In this document: positions 44,100 to 52,373 of the stretch, one piece after another | Position numbering within the stretch: the stretch's first letter is position 1 | How the letters are laid out: the number at the start of each line of letters is the position of its first letter | Assembly (NCBI RefSeq): GCF_000723885.1 | Contig: NZ_CCDG010000006.1 | Span: 149,443-213,442, forward strand | Reading direction: 5' to 3' | Length of the DNA: 64,000 nt | DNA from: Paenibacillus camerounensis | Lineage (GTDB): Bacteria; Bacillota; Bacilli; Paenibacillales; Paenibacillaceae | The notes under the pieces: generated by a model | Databases searched by the model: none | What the model was told of the DNA's origin: nothing | Seen by the model: the letters and a program-made list of their open reading frames with translations, nothing else | Position numbers and translations under genes: made by a program

Positions 44100-44550
44100 A
44101 ACCTAATAAAACTTAATACATCATACGCAATTAACTTAACAAAACACAAAAGTTAAGGATTCGTTTACTTGTCAACGATATATTATCATCATAATAATTA
44201 GCATGTCAATTAAAAGTTAAGCGATTTCATTTAAGTTTCGATAAAAAAACCTAAACAAAAGAAAAATAATCAACTTAACAAAAAAGTTAGGTTTTTAGTA
44301 TACTTTTAATATAACAGTTATACCTTCCAATTTTTCAGCTTTCTTAATAAACAAATCTTAATTTAATTCTTTAAATCGAACATCTATGACAAATCTCATT
44401 TTTGTACTTTATTTATTTTTTGAACCTTATATAAATCTTTGCAAAAACCGCAAACTCAAAAAGCCCTTCCCCATTAAATCAAGAAGAATGGCTTAATTAA
44501 ATCTGCTAAATTGATTAGGCTGATCAAACTGATAATATATATGCATTAAT
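44100..44550. promoter_or_regulatory. AT-rich control region upstream of the hydrolase
   Basis: No ORF is supported. CTTAAC (44135-44140) and GTTAAG (44152-44157) are an inverted pair; CTTAAC (44274-44279) and GTTAGG (44286-44291) are another. They resemble words found beside the LacI gene. The rest is featureless AT-rich sequence. Confidence 0.35.
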
Positions 44551-44559
44551 GATGACGAC

Positions 44560-45330
44560 GGTCAGCTATTTCATTGCCAACCGTATTCAACATATTGCTT
44601 ATATGCCTGTTTTTGTTCTATCCTCTAAAAGCTTGTCGGTTAATTTCCATAATTTTTCTCGAAGGGCAACTTCTTTTAATACTTTAGATGATTGATTTCC
44701 CTTGTATTCAACATAATATTTACCAGTCACATTATCAACTTCATGAGAAGTTGATTGATACAAAATTGTTTTCGTGGCTTCTTCAGGCGAGATACCTTAG
44801 TGAAATTAACAATACTTATTATGAACCCAAAAAAACATGTAGCCGCTTTTAAATTCAAATGCAACTTATCCAGGGTGCAGTGCGTTTACTGTTAATCTTT
44901 CGTCATTAAGTCGGTTGGCCGAATGATACGAGAATAAAAGCTGTGCAAACTTTGACTGTCCATAGGCTTTCATAATTGAAAATTTTAGCTGTCTGCAAAT
45001 TGTCAAAGTTAATTTTGTGATGAACATACATGTACAATCAGTGATGGAGCGGCTGCCTTCATTTCTTCTAATAACGATACTGTTATAAAGATAAGGGCAA
45101 GATAGTTCCCCGCAAACATGGACTCCAACCCCTGAGTTTTTTCTTTTCTATTATGTGTAATTCCCCTTTGATTTTAAAAAGCGATCTCGGGCAGCTTTAC
45201 CCTTTTGTTCATTGCGGCACAACATAATCACTTTGGCGCCAAATCTCGCTAGCTCTAACACTTATACAAAAGCTGTTCCCAAATCACTTCCTGTAACAAG
45301 GAATATCTTCCCGTTAGTATTTTAAGATTT
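44560..45330 (-). pseudogene. Decayed short-chain dehydrogenase
   Basis: Minus-strand translation in several frames gives SDR pieces in the right order. NGKIFLVTGSDLGTAFV-stop comes near 45330-45255, then VLELARFGAKVIMLCRNEQKG and KAARDRF. A central AYGQSKF-like stretch follows, and finally a C-terminus FREKLWKLTDK-like piece near 44650. Stops and frameshifts occur throughout. It lies 130 bp from the intact SDR at 45461 and is clearly a diverged neighbour copy. Confidence 0.55.
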
Positions 45331-45460
45331 ATCATAATTTTATCATTTCCATTTTTCCTATTTACCATTTATTTTATTCAATTAAAAACGCTAAGCCTTT
45401 AGAAATAAGGGGCTTAGCGTTTCTTCTATAAGCAAAGAAATTGGATTTAGTTAAACGTTT

Positions 45461-46333
45461 TTAAGCATAATTATGTTGCTCCATCATACCTTCAGTTACT
45501 TTCCAGAGACGTTGCCGGATGTCTGGATCATAAGAGGTCTTTGAAGATGGTACCGCTTTTTTGTTAATAAAATACTTACCACTTACACCTTCCACCTCAG
45601 AAGAAGTTGCCAAGTAAAGTATAGTTTCAGCTCCTTTTTCGGCGCTTATGCCGGTTATAGCATACATGATTCCAACAGAAAGACGCGCAATCCCTTTAAA
45701 CCCATTGTTGAAACCTGAATTAACTGCGCCTGGATGAAGCGTATTTACAGTTACACCTGATGATTTAAGACGTTCTGCAAGTTCATACGTAAAAAATATT
45801 AAGGCAAGTTTGGACTGTGCATACGCTACAGTATAGTTGTATTTGCGCTCTGTTTGAAGATCATCAAAGTTTATAGTGCCTGTACCCATCTTATGACCAG
45901 TTGAACTTACATTAATAATTCGCGAAGGAGAACTGGCTTTTAAGGTATCCAATAACAAATCAGTGAGAAGAAATGAAGCAAGATAATTCGTTGCAAAAGT
46001 ATATTCAAAACCGTCTGGAGTAACTTTACGATCAGAATTGATTCCCCCTGCATTATTAACTAGTACATGGAGCTGGGAATACTTTTCTTTAAATTCTTTG
46101 GCTGCGCGATGTACTTGTGAAAGTTCTGACAAATCAGCAATAATTAAATCAACTTTTGCATCCTTGTTAGCTTCTTTTATTTCAGTTCGTACAGCCTCTC
46201 CTTTTTTACGATTACGGCAAATCATTACTACAGTTGCTCCCTTTTTTGCCAATTCAACCACTGATGCTTTACCTATTCCAGAACTACTACCTGTAACCAA
46301 ACAAATTTTACCTTTCATGTTGCTTCTTGTCAT
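45461..46333 (-). CDS. Short-chain dehydrogenase/reductase
   Basis: A 290-residue classical SDR; start at ATG 46333, with GGAG upstream, in preference to 46348. The cofactor motif is LVTGSSSGIGKAS. NNAG is present as VLVNNAGGIN, the serine region as IINVSSTGHKMG and the catalytic YxxxK as AYAQSKLALIFF. The basic residue in ICRNRKKG suggests NADP. It resembles retinol-dehydrogenase/WW-oxidoreductase-like bacterial SDRs. The substrate is unknown. A TetR gene is divergent. Confidence 0.8.
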   Translation of the reverse strand: MTRSNMKGKICLVTGSSSGIGKASVVELAKKGATVVMICRNRKKGEAVRTEIKEANKDAKVDLIIADLSELSQVHRAAKEFKEKYSQLHVLVNNAGGINSDRKVTPDGFEYTFATNYLASFLLTDLLLDTLKASSPSRIINVSSTGHKMGTGTINFDDLQTERKYNYTVAYAQSKLALIFFTYELAERLKSSGVTVNTLHPGAVNSGFNNGFKGIARLSVGIMYAITGISAEKGAETILYLATSSEVEGVSGKYFINKKAVPSSKTSYDPDIRQRLWKVTEGMMEQHNYA

Positions 46334-46515
46334 ATAAATCAACTCCAATCTGGGTTCTTTCTTTTTAGTTAGTATTCGTTTAATATTCTACTTATATACT
46401 CCGTTTAATGTACACCGTGTTCGTTAATTAAATAATAACATCTACAATGTTTATTATCAAGTGTTGATTAAATGCTTTATAATGAAATTACAAAATTATT
46501 TCTGAGAGGTTTAAG
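46334..46515. promoter_or_regulatory. Divergent SDR/TetR control region
   Basis: AT-rich gap with two direct CGTTTAATRT words (near 46377 and 46402) and no gene. The usual arrangement is that the TetR protein binds here and controls both genes. Confidence 0.35.
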
Positions 46516-47190
46516 GTGAAAGATATGACATTTAAAAGAGCTAGATCTGATGAGCATGTTCAAGAACGAATGAATGAAATCATATATGCTACCTCCAAAA
46601 TTTATGACTCCATCGGTTATGAGGGATTAAATTTCAGTGAAATCTCTAAACTCACTAAATTTACTAGACCAACAATATATAGATATTTCAACACCAAAGA
46701 GGAAATACTCTTAGAAATATTAAACAATGATTTTAAGAGTTGGCATAAATCTTTGCTAAGTTCATTTCGATTTAATAAAGTTTACGCTATGGAAGAAATA
46801 GTAGAGATTTGGGTCAACGCAATTGTTGAAAATGAAAGATTATTAAAATTATATTCAATACTTTTTACCTCCATTGAGAAAAATGTGTCATTGGACTCGT
46901 TGACTAAGTTTAAAAAAGATACTATTAAACTTCAGGATGAAATGACAGATTTGTTAATGCAATTATTCCCTAAGACTGAAAGTGAAGATATACTAGAATT
47001 TTTCAATAACCAAATGGTATTTGCTGCAGGGTTATTTCCACTAACAGTTACATCTCAGATCCAACTTGAAGCAATTGAACTATCCGGCACAGATTCGGTT
47101 CCTACCTTTATTTCGGCTTTTAAAACAATTGTTTATCAACTGTTATTTTGTCTTGAACGAGGCGTGAAATACCCGGCTAGAAGAAAATAA
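46516..47190 (+). CDS. TetR/AcrR-family regulator
   Basis: A 224-residue regulator from GTG 46516 (ATG 46525 also possible). The helix-turn-helix is GLNFSEISKLTKFTRPTIYRYFNTKEEIL (about 35-63). The ligand-binding part is all helical. The C-terminal VTSQIQLEAIELSGTDSVPTF resembles TetR members of the YcdC-like group. Divergent to the SDR gene, so it likely represses it. Confidence 0.85.
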   Translation: MKDMTFKRARSDEHVQERMNEIIYATSKIYDSIGYEGLNFSEISKLTKFTRPTIYRYFNTKEEILLEILNNDFKSWHKSLLSSFRFNKVYAMEEIVEIWVNAIVENERLLKLYSILFTSIEKNVSLDSLTKFKKDTIKLQDEMTDLLMQLFPKTESEDILEFFNNQMVFAAGLFPLTVTSQIQLEAIELSGTDSVPTFISAFKTIVYQLLFCLERGVKYPARRK

Positions 47191-47436
47191 ATAGGAATAT
47201 TCGTAGATTATGTAGCATGTCGCATATTGATTGTGCAAATAAATTATAAAACTGAGGGTTATACAATTAAAATTAACCTGACTAACTAGCTAGACAGTAG
47301 GCCTCGCTTATGAATTTAATTAAAGCTCAATTCAATCATAATTAGTAATGCCTGTGTCTCTATTAATTTAATTAGTAGAGATTTTTGAATATTTCATAAT
47401 CCAATTGCTTTTTAAACGATTCACCACCGCGCAATT

Positions 47437-47748
47437 TTATAAATTAAAAGCTTTTAAAACTCTATGCACTATATGAATTGGTGCGGCAAAGAACAATAGT
47501 TCCAAAAATTCGAACTCCACAACTTTTCCGCATTCAGAGAATATAGGTTCAGGGGCTCCTTTTTTACGCCTGAGCTGCCATTAAATAATAATACCAAGGT
47601 TGATGTAGTTAGCTGGTGCACAATTTTTAAAAAAAGCTGGAATACTCTCTCCTATATCGAATTCTCTTGCAGAATGGGACCACACTTCATTCGCTGCTTC
47701 AACCATTTTAATTATTGAGCCATCTTTTTGAACAGCTATATAGTGTTT
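47437..47748 (-). pseudogene. Decayed ORF of unknown family
   Basis: One minus-strand frame reads sensibly for about 104 codons with a single internal TAA: KHYIAVQKDGSIIKMVEAAN, then EVWSHSAREFDIGESIPAFF, later KKGAPEPIFSECGKVVEF and the end PIHIVHRVLKAFNL. An upstream piece LCDGLDVKNTI lies in another frame, so a frameshift has also occurred. I do not recognise it. The remaining 47191-47436 and 47749-47965 sequence shows nothing. Confidence 0.35.
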
Positions 47749-47965
47749 TTAACATCCAGCCCATCACATAGAATTGATAACGAAGATTGCTTTCAGAGTA
47801 AAGAGATAAATAGAGAAAGTTATATTCTTTGTACAAATTTATCAAACTTTAATTGTAGTGAGTACAACATTAAAATTTGATGGTTACCATTTTTTTATTC
47901 TTTTGTTCTATAGTTGCCTTTTTCAGCTCTATTCCCCATATAACAGAGAGAGGAGATGGGAAATT

Positions 47966-48361
47966 ATGAAATTGGAAAAGATGACAGAGACCGAGAAATT
48001 GATTGAAAAAGCATTTAGTAGTTATGTTATAGCTTGCCTTCGAAATGCGAGAAAAGATTATTTTGTAAAGGTAAGACGTCATTCATCTCATATTATGCCT
48101 TTGGATGCTGTTACTTTTGAAGTCAATATTAAATTCCATATTCATTACCAAGACGATATTCAAAATCAAAATACTCTACCTATTTCTCATTTTCTTGAAC
48201 ATCCTCAACTCAATAATAAAGAACAAAAACTCTTATATTACAAATACTTCCAAGATAAAACAGACAAAGAGATAGCTGAAATTTTAGGAATAAGTCGACA
48301 GGCGGTATCTAAAAACAAATCAAAGATTTTGGTTAAACTTAAGAGTATCATTGACCCATAG
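47966..48361 (+). CDS. Sigma-region-4-like protein (Tn916 Orf7 type)
   Basis: A 131-residue protein; start ATG 47966 (MKLEKMTETEK), with GAGAGGAG upstream, not the longer frame at 47858. The C-terminus is a sigma-70 region 4: NKEQKLLYYKYFQDKTDKEIAEILGISRQAVSKNKSKIL. Size and layout match Orf7 of Tn916-like elements and one half of two-part sigma factors (such as SigO-RsoA). Its partner is probably the next gene. Such proteins switch on element genes. Confidence 0.72.
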   Translation: MKLEKMTETEKLIEKAFSSYVIACLRNARKDYFVKVRRHSSHIMPLDAVTFEVNIKFHIHYQDDIQNQNTLPISHFLEHPQLNNKEQKLLYYKYFQDKTDKEIAEILGISRQAVSKNKSKILVKLKSIIDP

Positions 48362-48438
48362 ATTTTTTTATCCGCGTGGACCCCCTATATCCTTTATCAG
48401 ATGACCTTTGACTTAATGATGATAAGGGAGGATAATTC

Positions 48439-48636
48439 ATGAACAGTGTTTACTCTTTACTTTATCAGATACAAAGGGGTAATAAGGACGCAGAAGCCCA
48501 ACTTATAAATCGGTATGAACCTGTCATTAAAAAATATGCTAAGCAAAATGGAGTTATTGATGAGGATTGTAAACAGCAGTTGTCGATTTCTTTTATTTTA
48601 GCAGCTCGCCGCTTTGATATTAGTCGCTACGAATGA
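48439..48636 (+). CDS. Helix-turn-helix partner protein (Tn916 Orf8 type)
   Basis: A 65-residue protein, ATG 48439 with GGGAGG upstream. LLYQIQRGNKDAEAQLINRYEPVIKKYAKQ resembles the small region-2-like proteins encoded with Orf7-type sigma proteins. It probably forms a two-part regulator with the preceding gene (78-bp gap). The pair lies 16 kb from the transfer operon it may control. Confidence 0.65.
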   Translation: MNSVYSLLYQIQRGNKDAEAQLINRYEPVIKKYAKQNGVIDEDCKQQLSISFILAARRFDISRYE

Positions 48637-48641
48637 ATAAA

Positions 48642-48678
48642 AACAGGCTAAGTATGAAATACCTACACTTAGCCTGTT
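48642..48678 (+). terminator. Terminator after the Orf7/Orf8 pair
   Basis: AACAGGCTAAGT pairs with ACTTAGCCTGTT around a 13-base loop, followed by ACCTTTATAT. It overlaps the region just after the small gene's stop. Confidence 0.75.
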
Positions 48679-49037
48679 ACCTTTATATATAAATGGACTC
48701 ATATAAAGAAATGCTTAAAAAATTCTAAATTCAAAGGTGACTTTGCACCAATTATCCACAGGGCCTATTTCTTTATAAATAATCTTCTCTTTATCACTAG
48801 TCTTTGTGTCTCGGTTTCAGAACAATAAAAAATAACCCATGGACAGTCTCCTGCTTATAAAATGTTGAATCTAACAATTAAATTGCACTAAGACAATTAC
48901 AAATGGATATATATTTTAATTTAAATAAATTGATAATAATAAAAAGAATAACTAGTTTGCATAAATTTTTAAATATCCATAAGAACGCTTACTTTATGAT
49001 AAAATATTTTAAAGTTCTATTTTAAAGGAGAGCGCAT
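48679..49037. other. Intergenic region before the LysR gene
   Basis: About 360 AT-rich bases. It contains one exact DnaA-box word (TTATCCACA, 48752-48760), which may be chance. No gene. The LysR promoter should lie in the last 100 bases. Confidence 0.4.
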
Positions 49038-49907
49038 ATGGACGAGAAAGATTGGATGATGTTGAATATCTTATCTCAGGAAAAAAATATTACTAAAACT
49101 GCAGAACGACTATACATTTCCCAGCCATCCTTAACATATCGCCTCAACCAAATTGAGAAGGATTTTAATATTACATTATTATTTCGCGGACGAAGAGGAG
49201 TCGAATTCACAGAGCAAGGCGAAGTTATGGTTCGTTATGCTCAGGAAATGCTTTCTGATTTGGCGAAGATCAAAGAATCTCTTTCTAATATGGAAGGAAA
49301 AGTAGAAGGCACACTAAGACTTGCTGTAGCCAGAAGCATTGCTCTATATAAGCTTCCAAAATTTCTAAGAAAATTCTCTGATACATATCCACTGGTTGAT
49401 TATAAAGTAAGTACCGGATTGAATATGGATCTTATTGTTTCTGTTTTCAAACAAGACGCTCAGATTGGAGTTGTACGCGGAGACCACCATTGGGCTGAAG
49501 AAAAAGAAATTTTGGATGAAGAGACCATTAGTGTAATATCTGTAAATCCGATTGATATAAGTATGCTGCCAGGTCTTCCAAGAATAACATATAACACTGA
49601 TCCGGCACTAATAATGACCATAGAGAATTGGTGGAAAATGCAGTTTAGTCAGCCCTCTACTATTATTATTAATGTAGATAATATGGAGATTGCTAAACGT
49701 ATGGTCAAAAACAAGCTCGGTTATGCTATCGTACCTTCCCTTATTATTGAAGATGTAGATAAAGACCTATGCCAGTTGCCGTTGTCAGACAAACATGGAA
49801 ATTTAGTAAAATGGACCACTTGGATGCTATACCGAAAAGAATTTTTGGAAATGCCGACAATTCGCGCATTTATACATTTTATAAGAGAGTATTATAAACA
49901 GATCTAA
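49038..49907 (+). CDS. LysR-family transcription regulator
   Basis: A 289-residue LysR protein with AAAGGAGAG upstream. The winged helix is MMLNILSQEKNITKTAERLYISQPSLTYRLNQIEKDFN, followed by the linker helix and a substrate-binding domain (GTLRLAVARSIALYKLP). It is next to the amidohydrolase and the carboxylate operon, and probably activates both. Confidence 0.88.
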   Translation: MDEKDWMMLNILSQEKNITKTAERLYISQPSLTYRLNQIEKDFNITLLFRGRRGVEFTEQGEVMVRYAQEMLSDLAKIKESLSNMEGKVEGTLRLAVARSIALYKLPKFLRKFSDTYPLVDYKVSTGLNMDLIVSVFKQDAQIGVVRGDHHWAEEKEILDEETISVISVNPIDISMLPGLPRITYNTDPALIMTIENWWKMQFSQPSTIIINVDNMEIAKRMVKNKLGYAIVPSLIIEDVDKDLCQLPLSDKHGNLVKWTTWMLYRKEFLEMPTIRAFIHFIREYYKQI

Positions 49908-49957
49908 ACATAATAAGAAGAACAGTTACTATGATATTTTTTAAGGAGTGATGATTT

Positions 49958-50872
49958 ATGATTACCGAGCCCATATTAGATATACATAAAGGTACTAAAG
50001 AATCAATACTAGTGCGCCATTCTTCTGGGGTTAAGAATCCGGAAATTTCAATTCCCCTTAATTCATGTGACTGTCATCATCATATATATGATCCGGCAAG
50101 ATACCCGTACCATCCTAATGATTCACGCAATCAACCAGAGGCCACCGTTGCCAATTACCGGTTGCTTCAAAAACGTCTGAGGTTGCAGCGAAATGTTGTT
50201 GTTACACCCTCTGCATATGGAATAGACAATCGCTGTACACTCGATGCCCTCAGGCAATTCGGATCACAGGCACGAGCAGTAGTTGTTGTTAATCCTTCAA
50301 TCTCTAATCATGAGCTGGAAGAGATGAATACACTAGGTGTTCGTGGAGTCCGCTTTAATCTTGCTGCTGGTCCTTATCCAATGAATGAAAATCGGATATC
50401 TCAAGTCGTTGAACGAATTCAAGCATGGGATTGGCATGCTCAATTTTGGATGAGTGCTAACGACACGGTTGAATTAGAGCCATTATTGAACAAACTTCCA
50501 GTCAGACTCGTGTTTGATCATTTCGGACATCTACCACAACCAGCTGGCACCTTACATCCTGCGTACAAAGTCATTTGTAAGCTCATCGACAAAGGCTCAG
50601 CATGGGTAAAACTTTCTGGATTCTACCACGATTCCTTAGATGGGGAACCCAAATATTCAGACATCGTCACTACAGGGAGAGCTTACGTCGAATTTGCACC
50701 TCAGCGCATGTTGTTTGGTAGCGATTGGCCGCATCCCAGTGAACATTCTGCCGGAAGACGGATGCCTGATGATGCGCTTTTGATCGATCTGTTAGGCGAT
50801 ATAACCTCCCAAAATCAATCAATGCTGCGGCAAATTTTAGTCGCTAATCCAGAGATTTTATATGGATTCTAA
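49958..50872 (+). CDS. Amidohydrolase-2 family lactonase-like enzyme
   Basis: A 304-residue TIM-barrel hydrolase. The metal-like CDCHHHIYDPARYPY (about 32-46) gives the HxH motif. LVFDHFGHLPQP and MLFGSDWPHPSEH carry the later histidine and the catalytic aspartate. This pattern matches the 2-pyrone-4,6-dicarboxylate lactonase (LigI) and galactarolactone hydrolase groups. In this cluster it probably opens a lactone of a hydroxy-carboxylic acid. Follows LysR by 50 bp. Confidence 0.78.
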   Translation: MITEPILDIHKGTKESILVRHSSGVKNPEISIPLNSCDCHHHIYDPARYPYHPNDSRNQPEATVANYRLLQKRLRLQRNVVVTPSAYGIDNRCTLDALRQFGSQARAVVVVNPSISNHELEEMNTLGVRGVRFNLAAGPYPMNENRISQVVERIQAWDWHAQFWMSANDTVELEPLLNKLPVRLVFDHFGHLPQPAGTLHPAYKVICKLIDKGSAWVKLSGFYHDSLDGEPKYSDIVTTGRAYVEFAPQRMLFGSDWPHPSEHSAGRRMPDDALLIDLLGDITSQNQSMLRQILVANPEILYGF

Positions 50873-50875
50873 AAT

Positions 50876-50921
50876 AAATCCCCTCTACTAAAGGAGTTTA
50901 ATCCTTTAGTAGAGGGGATTT
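50876..50921. terminator. Strong bidirectional terminator
   Basis: A perfect 20-bp stem: AAATCCCCTCTACTAAAGGA pairs with its complement at 50902-50921 around a 6-base loop. It lies between convergent genes (amidohydrolase and carboxylate transporter). Confidence 0.9.
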
Positions 50922-50973
50922 AGTAATAATATTGGTTAAAGAAACAGCCAATTAAAACGCTTACTAAATTGTT

Positions 50974-52329
50974 TTAATGTGCCCAGAAAGAAAAGATAAA
51001 GCTGCCGATAATTAATACCAGCGCACCGCCAAGTCGGGTTGCAATCTGCGCATAAGCCATCAGATTCATTCTCTTTGCTGCACCCAATACTTCCAGATCT
51101 CCTGAACCGCCCCGGTTTACATGGCAAAGGGCTGCGGCAATAGTGGATTCTACTTCATAAAAACCAACAATTTTGGCGAAAAACCATGCTCCTGACATCG
51201 CTCCAAGCACAGTGAGAACAGCAATAACTAAGGTATTGATATTGACGGCATGTATGAGTTCTCCAAAGTCAACCATGGAAATCCCAACACCTGCAATCAT
51301 TACATAATACAAGTTACCGGACATAAATTTGTTCACCTGTCTAGCACCCGCTTTTGCCCGTTCAGGAATCAAATCCAGAGCATTGGCAATCAGCATGATG
51401 ATGACCATGTACGCATATGGGTGAATCAGAATGCCACCAATCTTTGGCAATAATCCAGTTCCAAGGATATTCCCTATTGCATAGAATAACAGGGTTACAA
51501 AAACACCGACCGCACCGTCTTCCAAGGTTGTTTTAATGGACTTTTTCGTTTCTTCAGCATTTTTTGCACCTTTAATTAATTCTCCATTTCCGGTCCATTT
51601 CGGTACTTTTTTACCAATCCCATTAAGTAGTGCTGCACAAATTATTGCTATAATATTTGCAATTGTTAAAATAGATACAGCGGAAGAGTACCATATTTTA
51701 GGATCTTTCCCTGTAACTTCTCCCCATATTTGGCTTAATGGAATTGCACCGGCACCATTCCCTCCACCCATGATCGGAAGAGCATAGTTCATCAATGCTT
51801 CTTTTGGGGAAATTCCAGCTATAAGACCACCTAACGCAGCTCCGACAAATCCCGTCATCGTCGCAATAAGTACCATTGGAATGAAGCCCCCAATGGTTTT
51901 TAAGAGGAACTTCTTATCTATAGAAAGCAACGCGCCAGCAATAATAATCGCGATATATAAATCCAGAAATCCGATGCCGTCAAAAAGATCATTAACCCCC
52001 TGAGCATATTCAGAAGGAATAATTCCTGCGTATACTGACCAAGAAGTAACCAGGAATGCCATAATGGCACCGCCGCCCAAATAATCCTTCCAGATTGGTA
52101 AATTATCACCTATTTTCCCAAGCACCAGGCCGCAAGTAAAAACTAGAAATATACTACCAGCTATATCTTTCGGTAGAGACCCAGTAATTAGCCCCAAAAG
52201 AACTACAGCAACTCCAAAAAGATAAATTGACAAAGGAATTCCGTAAAACTTTATAGCCATGAATTTTGGTAATCCTCTTAAATTAGCTCCTTCTAATTCT
52301 AGTTCCGTTTTTTCAATTTGTGCTCGCAT
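50974..52329 (-). CDS. 2-Hydroxycarboxylate transporter (2HCT/CitS family)
   Basis: A 451-residue secondary transporter with about 11 membrane segments. The two family signatures are present: GGGNGAGAIPLSQIW (first reentrant loop) and NRGGSGDLEVLGAAKRMNLM (second). Members carry citrate, malate or lactate with Na+ or H+. Here it is the last gene of a catabolic operon and should bring in the substrate acid. Confidence 0.88.
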   Translation of the reverse strand: MRAQIEKTELELEGANLRGLPKFMAIKFYGIPLSIYLFGVAVVLLGLITGSLPKDIAGSIFLVFTCGLVLGKIGDNLPIWKDYLGGGAIMAFLVTSWSVYAGIIPSEYAQGVNDLFDGIGFLDLYIAIIIAGALLSIDKKFLLKTIGGFIPMVLIATMTGFVGAALGGLIAGISPKEALMNYALPIMGGGNGAGAIPLSQIWGEVTGKDPKIWYSSAVSILTIANIIAIICAALLNGIGKKVPKWTGNGELIKGAKNAEETKKSIKTTLEDGAVGVFVTLLFYAIGNILGTGLLPKIGGILIHPYAYMVIIMLIANALDLIPERAKAGARQVNKFMSGNLYYVMIAGVGISMVDFGELIHAVNINTLVIAVLTVLGAMSGAWFFAKIVGFYEVESTIAAALCHVNRGGSGDLEVLGAAKRMNLMAYAQIATRLGGALVLIIGSFIFSFWAH

Positions 52330-52373
52330 TATTTTGCCCCTTTCAATCTACTTGAAAATTAAAGATTTATTTT

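Noticed and set aside
44281..44300. Possible terminator AACCTAA...TTAGGTT upstream of the hydrolase
   Set aside because: The arms are far apart and AT-rich; operator-like words explain the symmetry as well.
48752..48760. Exact DnaA-box word as a replication origin
   Set aside because: A single box in AT-rich DNA without iterons or a replication gene is likely chance.
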